7,226 nt of DNA from FEN-1297 sp046704255. GTDB lineage: Bacteria > Bacteroidota > Ignavibacteria > Ignavibacteriales > Ignavibacteriaceae. Below, piece by piece: positions 1 to 5,601 of this stretch; within the stretch, counting starts at the first letter, position 1; each line of letters opens with the position of its first letter. The DNA is taken from assembly GCA_046704255.1 (NCBI GenBank), contig JBJKSH010000205.1, positions 1-7,226 of the forward strand, read 5' to 3'. A program made the position numbers and the translations under genes. The notes under the pieces were generated by a model. The model had not been told where the DNA came from. It searched no databases and saw only the letters and a program-made list of their open reading frames with translations.

Positions 1-78
1 ATTATAGATGCTTCCGAATTTGGTTCATTAGCAGTTACTAAAGTGAATTATAAAAACAAGATTTATTCCAATTATTAA
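1..78 (+). CDS. C-terminal fragment of an unidentified protein
   Basis: An open frame runs in from the left edge and ends at a TAA at 76-78, giving 25 residues that end in 'VNYKNKIYSNY'. The composition (Asp, Glu, Lys and Tyr with ordinary codons) is compatible with a real protein end, and the start lies outside the window. It converges on the histidine kinase. The fragment is too short to assign a family, and chance openness over 78 bases cannot be excluded. Confidence 0.45.
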   Translation: MIDASEFGSLAVTKVNYKNKIYSNY

Positions 79-103
79 GTCACTTTACCCAAAACCAATT
101 ATA

Positions 104-169
104 GGAGTATTGGAAAAATAGAATAAATTTTAATACTCCGTCATTTCATTACTCCAAAATTCCAGGAGT
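104..169. repeat. Alternating GGAGT/ACTCC inverted repeats in a convergent gap
   Basis: GGAGTATT (104-111) pairs perfectly with AATACTCC (132-139) across a 20-base spacer. A second pair, ACTCC (151-155) and GGAGT (165-169), is separated by nine bases. The four arms alternate in orientation, so they could fold as two consecutive hairpins. They lie between the 3' ends of two converging genes, where a bidirectional transcription end is expected. No clear U-tract follows either hairpin, so a standard intrinsic terminator is not demonstrated. Confidence 0.4.
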
Positions 170-208
170 TTGCGTAACATGAGTTATTAATAAAGCACAA
201 AGTAAGCC

Positions 209-2296
209 CTACCTTTGCTTTACCTGCGGCAATGTAAAAACGAATTTACTGCCAATGCCTAATTTGCTTGTAACTCTTATCTCGCCGCCGTTTTTTGTAA
301 TCATTTCTTTGCAAATTGAAAGCCCTAAGCCGGTACCTTTTTCACTGGATGTACCCATGGTTGAATGCTGGACATCATGCCTAAAAATTTTCTTTATATC
401 ATCTTTAGACATACCGATTCCATTATCCTCAATTTCAACTTCTATAGAATTATCTATCTTCTTTTCTGAAATTGTAACACAGCCTCCTGGGTTTGTAAAT
501 TTTATTGCATTCGAAATTAAGTTTTGAAAAATAGATTGAACCATATATGTGTCCGCATTAGCCTTAGCATCTTTATTAATTTTATTTTCTACGCTTATGT
601 TCTTATTAACGGCATTTACGGTAAGTACTTTTAATACTCCTTCAACAATTTCAAACAGATTTAGTTCAATAGGATTAAATTCCAGTTTGCCCGTTTGTAA
701 GCGAGACCAATCCAAAAAATTTTCAAGCAGTTTATATTGGTTTTTCACTGTGTTGTAAATTCCTTTTTGAAACTGAATTCTTTCTTCTTCAGTAAGAGAA
801 TTATTTTCATCAGCCAAAATTTCCGACATGCCGATGAGAGGTTGAAAAGGGCTTTTTAAATCATGGGCAACAATGGAAAACAGCTTGTCTTTGCTGGCAT
901 TTATTTCAATCAGTTTTTTCTCGGATTCTTCAAGTTTCTTGTTAAGAAGCGTTAACTGGGCTGCTCTTTCTTCCAGCAAATCTTTATTTATTTTTAACTG
1001 CTGCGTGTAAGCTTTTAATTCTTCTGCGGTTCTTTTCCTGTCAATTGCAACGGCAATCTGTTCGGATACAAATTCCAAAAGCTGTTTTTCTTCTTTACCG
1101 TAGGCGCTTTCGTCTTTATAATCCTGCACTGCCATAACGCCTATTGTTTTGCCTTCAAGCTTTAGTGCTACTCCAAGCCAGTTGGCAGATGCCTGCCCGA
1201 TTAATTCTAAAATGCCCCGGCTGCGCAATTCTGAATCCTGCGTTGCAGTAACGATCATATTTTCCCCGGTATGAAGAACATATTCAGTTAATCCTTTTTT
1301 TAATTTTCTTGGCTCCGGCGGACTGTCAAATTCATCAACGAAATAGGGAAAAGATAATAAGTCCGTACTTTCGTTATAAAGAGAGATGTAAAAATTATCT
1401 GCAGACATAAGGCTTTTAATAACTTCGTGAATTTTTGCATATAATGTTTGAATATCGCTGGTAGTATGGACTGCTTCCGAAATTTTGTACAATGTATTCT
1501 GAATTTTTTCAAACCGTTTTCTTTCGGTTACATTGTGTAATGTGGCTTGTATTAAATCTTTATTTCTTATTCTGAATTTTTTAAGAGATACTTCTACATC
1601 AATAAGTTTGTTGTCCTTTCTTTTATGCTGCCAGTAAAAATACTGCGGAACATCGTTTAAGGCAGCGTTGATTTTTTCCAGTGCAGATTCTTTTGAATTA
1701 CGGCCATCCATCTGAAAATCCGGTGAAAACTCCCATGGAGTATGCCCAATAATTTCTTCTTTTGAACAGCCGAACAGCTCACAGGTTTTTTTATTGCATT
1801 CTTCAAATTTATCCGAAATTATACAAAAGCTTTCCGCAGAATTTTCAAACAGCAGCCTGAACCTTTTTTCACTTTCTATTAAGGCATCTTCGGATTTTTT
1901 TAATTCTGTTATATCTCTGAAAATAGACAGCAAATATTTCGTCTTGTTATCTATATCTAAGAATGAATTAGTTACACCAAACCATTTTTTTTCGTTATTC
2001 CAAAGTGTAAATTCCTTCTCAACATACGGAAGTACGCTGCGTAAATTAAATCTTTCTTTATGCTTTCTTAAGTTATCTGATGATTTTGTTGACAGGTAAA
2101 TTACAGTAAAGGGTTTGTTTTCAATGTCGGTTTTTTTTCTTCCAACCAGGGCGCAAAAAGCATTGTTAACCATAAGAACAATTCCGTCGGAATCCGTTAA
2201 GCGCATCCCCATTATGGAATTTTCCCAGACCAGTCTAAATAGTGTTTCTAATTCATTGCCGGTATTTTTAATTTGCTTTTTACCCGCTTCAGCCAT
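209..2296 (-). CDS. PAS-PAS-GAF sensor histidine kinase
   Basis: This is a predicted soluble two-component sensor kinase that would autophosphorylate on His and pass phosphate to a response regulator. The residue numbers here count from the upstream ATG at 2365. Two PAS domains with PAC-like ends ('FRDITE', 'LHNVTERKR') span about 37-155 and 163-285. A GAF domain spans about 287-443. A charged, coiled-coil-like linker (445-490) leads to the H-box 'FSIVAHDLKSPF' with His501. The ATPase domain has an N-box ('QNLISNAIKFT', near 614-624), a G1 box ('EDNGIGM', 646-652) and a G2 box ('GTGLGL', 677-682), all intact. No transmembrane helix or receiver domain is seen. I prefer the ATG at 2296 (695 residues, 'MAEAGKKQ'), because the 23 upstream codons are extremely AT-rich and look non-coding; starting at 2365 would give 718 residues. 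Neither start has a Shine-Dalgarno sequence. No response regulator gene is adjacent, so the partner and signal are unknown. Confidence 0.93.
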   Translation of the reverse strand: MAEAGKKQIKNTGNELETLFRLVWENSIMGMRLTDSDGIVLMVNNAFCALVGRKKTDIENKPFTVIYLSTKSSDNLRKHKERFNLRSVLPYVEKEFTLWNNEKKWFGVTNSFLDIDNKTKYLLSIFRDITELKKSEDALIESEKRFRLLFENSAESFCIISDKFEECNKKTCELFGCSKEEIIGHTPWEFSPDFQMDGRNSKESALEKINAALNDVPQYFYWQHKRKDNKLIDVEVSLKKFRIRNKDLIQATLHNVTERKRFEKIQNTLYKISEAVHTTSDIQTLYAKIHEVIKSLMSADNFYISLYNESTDLLSFPYFVDEFDSPPEPRKLKKGLTEYVLHTGENMIVTATQDSELRSRGILELIGQASANWLGVALKLEGKTIGVMAVQDYKDESAYGKEEKQLLEFVSEQIAVAIDRKRTAEELKAYTQQLKINKDLLEERAAQLTLLNKKLEESEKKLIEINASKDKLFSIVAHDLKSPFQPLIGMSEILADENNSLTEEERIQFQKGIYNTVKNQYKLLENFLDWSRLQTGKLEFNPIELNLFEIVEGVLKVLTVNAVNKNISVENKINKDAKANADTYMVQSIFQNLISNAIKFTNPGGCVTISEKKIDNSIEVEIEDNGIGMSKDDIKKIFRHDVQHSTMGTSSEKGTGLGLSICKEMITKNGGEIRVTSKLGIGSKFVFTLPQVKQR

Positions 2297-2472
2297 TTTT
2301 TTATTTTTTAAAATAGCATAAGTTAAATTGAATTTCAATTTATTTATTAAAAAATAAAACATCATATTTATAATCGAAAATATTCTTGCTATGTTTAGTT
2401 GTAATAATTGCCTGCTTATTAATTCTTTTAATCGGTAGAGATTTTAATTCAATTTAATTGATTTAATAATAT
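2297..2472. promoter_or_regulatory. AT-rich divergent promoter region
   Basis: This gap separates the divergent kinase and truA genes, so it must hold promoters for both. On the minus strand, TTGAAA (2338-2333) and TATTTT (2315-2310) are spaced 17 bases apart, resembling a weak sigma70 promoter that would give the kinase a very short leader. Matches like this arise easily in such AT-rich DNA, and Bacteroidota often use a different consensus (TTTG, then TAnnTTTG). On the plus strand, TATGTTTA near 2390 is one base off that -7 element but has no clear -33 partner. No operator or structured leader is evident. Confidence 0.3.
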
Positions 2473-3198
2473 TTGAATAACTATAAACTTTTGATTCAAT
2501 ATGAGGGGACAAATTATGCCGGCTGGCAGATTCAGAAAAATGCTACAACCGTACAGGAAATAATAATTAATGCAATTGAAATTATTATAAAGGATAAAGT
2601 TAATTTAATAGGTTCGGGAAGAACGGATGCCGGCGTTCATGCTTTGGGCCAGGTTGCAAATTTTAAAACCGAGGATACAATTGATGTTTTTAAATTTCAG
2701 CACTCGCTAAATGCAATTCTTCCCAAGGATATTTCCGTATTAAAAACGGAAAATGTCCCGGTAGAATTTCATTCCAGGTTCGATGCTAAAAGGAGAAGTT
2801 ATATTTATTTAATTAGTAAGATGAAGTCCCCGTTTTATAGCAATTATTCTTATTACTATCACCACAAAATAAATTGTACGGTTTTAAATGAATTAAGTAA
2901 AGGACTACCGGGTAAAAAAGATTTTACTTCCTTTGCGAGGCAAAACACCGATACTAAGAATAAAATTTGTAATATTTATGAAGCATATTGGAAAGAGCGG
3001 GGTAGTCTTGTATTTTTTAAAATAGAAGCCGATAGATTCCTGCACGGAATGGTAAGAACAATTGTCGGAACACTTTTAAACATTGCTAAGGGCAATAGTA
3101 CGGAATCGATTGAAAATATTTTTGAAGTAAAAAAACGAAGTGCGGCAGGAGAGGCTGCACCGGCAAAAGGATTATTCTTATATAAAGTAAAATATTAA
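2473..3198 (+). CDS. truA: tRNA pseudouridine synthase A (TruA)
   Basis: TruA converts uridine to pseudouridine at positions 38-40 in the anticodon stem-loop of tRNAs, in the cytoplasm. The 241-residue length is normal for the family. The N-terminus 'YKLLIQYEGTNYAGWQIQ' is the family opening. The catalytic loop 'GSGRTDAGVHALGQV' contains the invariant Asp52. 'RRSYIYLI' carries the conserved active-site Tyr110. 'DRFLHGMVRTIVGTL' (187-201) and the ending 'APAKGLFLYKVKY' are also typical. The TTG start is forced: an in-frame TAA lies at 2467-2469, only one codon (TAT) separates it from the TTG, and the conserved N-terminus begins at once. No Shine-Dalgarno sequence is visible. The gene is followed one base later by a dehydrogenase gene, suggesting co-transcription and translational coupling. 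Confidence 0.96.
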   Translation: MNNYKLLIQYEGTNYAGWQIQKNATTVQEIIINAIEIIIKDKVNLIGSGRTDAGVHALGQVANFKTEDTIDVFKFQHSLNAILPKDISVLKTENVPVEFHSRFDAKRRSYIYLISKMKSPFYSNYSYYYHHKINCTVLNELSKGLPGKKDFTSFARQNTDTKNKICNIYEAYWKERGSLVFFKIEADRFLHGMVRTIVGTLLNIAKGNSTESIENIFEVKKRSAAGEAAPAKGLFLYKVKY

Positions 3199-3199
3199 A

Positions 3200-3955
3200 A
3201 TGATAAATTTAAATTCCAAAGTGGTTTTAATTACCGGCGGCTCAAGAGGAATTGGGGAAGCTTGCGTTAAATTATTTTGTAAAGCGAATGCTTCGGTAGC
3301 TTTTACTTATAATTCAGGTATAAATAATGCTCAAAAGCTGGTTGAAAATTTTTCCGGCCATTCAAAAATAAAGGCTTACAAAATTGATTTAAATAATTCC
3401 GGCGAGATTGAAGCGCAGGTTCAAAAAGTTATTGATGATTTCGGAAGGATAGACATTCTGGTTAACAATGCCGGAATTTGGAAATACGGCAAGGCTGAGG
3501 CCATGAGTCTTAAAGAATGGGAAGAGACAATAAGGATAAATTTAACAGCAGTATTTTTATTTACTAAAGCTGTTATCCCTGTTATGAAAAGAAACCGGTT
3601 CGGTAGAATAATTAATATAAATTCTACCGCAGGGCAAAGAGGCGAGCAGTTTCACTCGCATTATGCGGCATCCAAAGGCGGTATAATTTCTTTTACCAAA
3701 TCGCTCGCTGCCGAATTGGGAGAATTTAACATTACTGTTAACAGTGTTGCACCCGGCTGGGTAATTTCCGATATGACAAAAGAAGTTTTTGCGGATAAAA
3801 ATTACATGGAAGAAATCCGCCGGGAAATTCCGTTAAAAAGAATTGCACTGCCGGAAGATATTGCCGGGCCGGTTTTATTTTTAGCTTCCGATTTAGCCGG
3901 GCATATTAATGGCGAAATTTTGAACGTAAACGGCGGCTCGGTACTTTGCGGTTGA
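3200..3955 (+). CDS. Classical SDR-family oxidoreductase (FabG-like)
   Basis: This is a 251-residue short-chain dehydrogenase/reductase, an NAD(P)H-dependent cytoplasmic enzyme. The Rossmann glycine motif 'TGGSRGIG' is at 12-19, 'NNAG' at 89-92, and the catalytic tetrad is Asn114, Ser142, Tyr155 and Lys159 ('SHYAASKGG'). 'APGW' (184-187) and the ending 'GEILNVNGG' are also typical. Arg16 in the glycine motif is a feature often seen in NADPH-preferring members. The sequence resembles 3-oxoacyl-ACP reductases, but no acyl carrier protein or other fatty-acid synthesis gene is next to it, so the substrate stays open and I give no symbol. The ATG overlaps the truA end region (TAA, one base, ATG) with no separate ribosome binding site, suggesting coupled translation. 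The functional link to truA is unclear. Confidence 0.92.
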   Translation: MINLNSKVVLITGGSRGIGEACVKLFCKANASVAFTYNSGINNAQKLVENFSGHSKIKAYKIDLNNSGEIEAQVQKVIDDFGRIDILVNNAGIWKYGKAEAMSLKEWEETIRINLTAVFLFTKAVIPVMKRNRFGRIININSTAGQRGEQFHSHYAASKGGIISFTKSLAAELGEFNITVNSVAPGWVISDMTKEVFADKNYMEEIRREIPLKRIALPEDIAGPVLFLASDLAGHINGEILNVNGGSVLCG

Positions 3956-4025
3956 TTATTAAACTACAGGTTAAACATAGATATTAGGATTCTTAATTCT
4001 CTATCTTCCACGAAAGGCTTATCCG

Positions 4026-4045
4026 TTTCCGTCGGAAATTATTCT
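4026..4045 (+). terminator. Weak hairpin downstream of the dehydrogenase gene
   Basis: TTTCC (4026-4030) and GGAAA (4034-4038) form a five-base stem with a three-base loop, followed by the T-rich run TTATTCT. It lies about 70 bases after the dehydrogenase stop. The stem is short and the U-tract is interrupted, so termination here is only possible. Confidence 0.2.
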
Positions 4046-4064
4046 TGATTTATAAATTAAGAAT
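4041..4064. repeat. 24-bp near-perfect palindrome
   Basis: ATTCTTGATTTA is followed directly by TAAATTAAGAAT. The two halves are reverse complements except for one pair (G opposite T). The outer half-site ATTCTTAAT occurs once more at 3989-3997, and its complement ATTAAGAAT ends the palindrome at 4056-4064. The spot is about 70 bases upstream of the DUF2231 gene, where a dimeric regulator could bind. AT-rich DNA makes chance palindromes more likely, and no U-tract supports a terminator. Confidence 0.35.
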
Positions 4065-4119
4065 AAAGAAAAGACGAATAAAGAATTAAAAAAGCTGCTA
4101 ATAAATTGAAATAATTTTT

Positions 4120-4126
4120 AGAAGGA
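4120..4126 (+). promoter_or_regulatory. Ribosome binding site of the DUF2231 gene
   Basis: AGAAGGA lies five bases before the ATG at 4132. It is one of only two convincing Shine-Dalgarno sequences in the window and fixes this start. Confidence 0.7.
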
Positions 4127-4131
4127 TTTTT

Positions 4132-4605
4132 ATGAATTTCTTAGCAAACCTCCACCCGCAGGTAGTACATTTCCCTATAGCATTTTTTCTAGGTTATGTT
4201 TTACTTGAAATAATAGGTGTTATTTTTAAAAAGGATTTTTTTTCCAAAGCTGCATATTTATTTTTATTCCTGGGTGTACTTGGTGCATTTGCCGCTGTTC
4301 TTACGGGCAACTCTGCCGTTGATGCCGCAAAAGCTTTAAGTAAAAAAGGTGTGCATATTGCCTTTAATGCAATTGAAAACCATGAAGATATGGCTAATCT
4401 GACAATGTGGTTTTTTACAGGCCTGCTTTTCTTAAGAACTTTTTTTGTTTTAAAGAAAAAATTTGTCGGAAAGATAAAGCTTTTGGTTGTGCTGCTTGCC
4501 TTACTTGGTTCTTTTTTTATTTACCGTACTGGTCAGCTTGGCGGTAAACTGGTATACAAACACGGTATAGGCACCGATTTATTAAAAGGAGAAATTCGAA
4601 AGTAA
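4132..4605 (+). CDS. DUF2231-type four-helix membrane protein
   Basis: This 157-residue protein has four hydrophobic segments at about 10-31, 41-64, 90-107 and 115-134, and should sit in the inner membrane. The N-terminal 'LHPQVVHFPIAF' and the C-terminal 'GQLGGKLVYKHGIG' are the hallmark blocks of the DUF2231 family, whose function is not established. His8, His13, His84 and His144 lie in or beside membrane segments, an arrangement that could bind haem or metal; that is inference only. There is no signal peptide and no haem c motif. The start has a good ribosome binding site. The following membrane-protein gene begins six bases after the stop, so the two are probably co-transcribed. The family call is by recognition of the motifs and was not searched. 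Confidence 0.83.
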   Translation: MNFLANLHPQVVHFPIAFFLGYVLLEIIGVIFKKDFFSKAAYLFLFLGVLGAFAAVLTGNSAVDAAKALSKKGVHIAFNAIENHEDMANLTMWFFTGLLFLRTFFVLKKKFVGKIKLLVVLLALLGSFFIYRTGQLGGKLVYKHGIGTDLLKGEIRK

Positions 4606-4611
4606 ACGTTT

Positions 4612-5412
4612 GTGAATAGCAAAACAATTATTGTACGTTTAATTTTAGCTATTGTTATTGTTAATGCTGCGGGAATTTTACTTAGGTATTTTAACCTGGA
4701 CACTTATATTATTATTACCGGTTTCAGGTTTAATTTAAGTTTGTTGTTTCCGTTGTTTCTATTTTTGAATTCCAATCAGTTTCATAATACAAAAAACATT
4801 TTTGCCTTGCCGCTGTATAAAAAAACATTTCAACCATTAGCCTGGATTTTTTTACCTTTGCTTATCCTGTTAGCGGTGTTATATCTTACCAAGAATATTA
4901 CGGCTGGTCATCCCGAATATTTTTATGAATTCGGTTTGTCATCAATTGTAGATTATCCGATTTACCTGGTTTGGAATTTTATCCAGCTTGCGGCATTCGG
5001 GGTGTTTTTAATTTTGGCTGTTTCAACTTTTAAACACAAATTTATCTTAACCATAATTATAATATTGTTTCTGTTTGCGTATTTTTTTGTACCGGTTAAT
5101 AAAGTAAGATTTGATTTTATAAACTTACTTTCATTATTTCTTTCGACAATAATTGTAAGCATAATAATAAATTACTTCCAAAATATTTATTGGTTTTGTA
5201 TAGTAATCTTTACAATATTCTGGAGCAACCTGCTTGCATTCGGCAGCGGGTCTAAAATGTTGATTCATATTTTATTTGCGGCTAACTATTCCGGGTGGGG
5301 AGGTTTTTTTATTGTTAACAAAAGTTTTTCGGATTATTTGTTGCCTGTACATCTTGGATTAACAGTTTTACTATTAGCCGCCTCCATTCGAAATAAAAAA
5401 ATAATTCAATGA
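4612..5412 (+). CDS. Multi-pass integral membrane protein of unknown function
   Basis: I do not recognise this 266-residue protein. It is very hydrophobic, with about eight predicted helices near 6-25, 38-53, 74-92, 113-138, 145-162, 168-187, 193-210 and 243-258, and a possible extra segment near 216-234. Short charged loops include 'NSNQFHNTKN'. A glycine/tryptophan-rich stretch 'NYSGWGGFF' (225-233) stands out. No transporter, protease (for example the EExxxR of CPBP proteases) or haem signature is seen. GTG is the first start after the upstream TAA, which is in the same frame. The nearest GGAG (4588-4591) lies 20 bases before the GTG, too far for normal use, so translation probably depends on coupling to the DUF2231 gene. 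The shared operon suggests a joint membrane role, which remains unproven. Confidence 0.72.
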   Translation: MNSKTIIVRLILAIVIVNAAGILLRYFNLDTYIIITGFRFNLSLLFPLFLFLNSNQFHNTKNIFALPLYKKTFQPLAWIFLPLLILLAVLYLTKNITAGHPEYFYEFGLSSIVDYPIYLVWNFIQLAAFGVFLILAVSTFKHKFILTIIIILFLFAYFFVPVNKVRFDFINLLSLFLSTIIVSIIINYFQNIYWFCIVIFTIFWSNLLAFGSGSKMLIHILFAANYSGWGGFFIVNKSFSDYLLPVHLGLTVLLLAASIRNKKIIQ

Positions 5413-5486
5413 ATTAAATGTGGATAGCTGAAGATGGAATATGGTGTAACACTTTTGATAATTGATATTTTACACTCAAGGCATCG

Positions 5487-5590
5487 TGAGGCCGGCCGGA
5501 AAGTAATTTTCAAATTAATAAGATCAGAGATAATCTGTTTAATCTGCGTATTATTTTTATTATAAAATAATTACTTTTCGGGCAGCCTCA
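5487..5590. repeat. 104-bp element with imperfect 22-bp inverted repeats
   Basis: The left arm (5487-5508, TGAGGCCGGCCGGAAAGTAA then TT) matches the reverse complement of 5569-5590 at 19 of 22 positions. The 60-base interior is AT-rich and contains TAATCTG twice, nine bases apart (5531-5537 and 5540-5546). 'AATCTG'-type repeats of this kind recur between genes in many bacterial genomes, as far as I recall. Outside the arms, ACTCAAGGCATCG (5474-5486) and CCTCAAGGGAACG (5586-5598, overlapping the right arm) match at 10 of 13 positions in direct orientation. The element lies between two converging genes. It could be a miniature mobile or REP-like element, or a long bidirectional terminator hairpin. 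Confidence 0.55.
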
Positions 5591-5601
5591 AGGGAACGGG
5601 C

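Noticed and set aside
255..758. Plus-strand open frames at 255-527 and 549-758, and similar ones at 1794-2099 and 2115-2321
   Set aside because: They lie antisense inside the histidine kinase gene, whose domains and catalytic boxes are continuous there. Their translations look low-complexity, with no family motif.
1300..1512. Minus-strand frame of 70 codons inside the kinase gene
   Set aside because: It overlaps the GAF-coding part of the kinase in another frame and shows no protein-like motif.
4962..5162. Minus-strand 66-codon frame opposite the multi-pass membrane protein
   Set aside because: It is antisense to a continuous hydrophobic coding frame and has no ribosome binding site or recognisable motif.
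4612..5412. CPBP-type intramembrane protease
   Set aside because: The helix count is suggestive, but the EExxxR motif and the paired histidine motifs of that family are absent.
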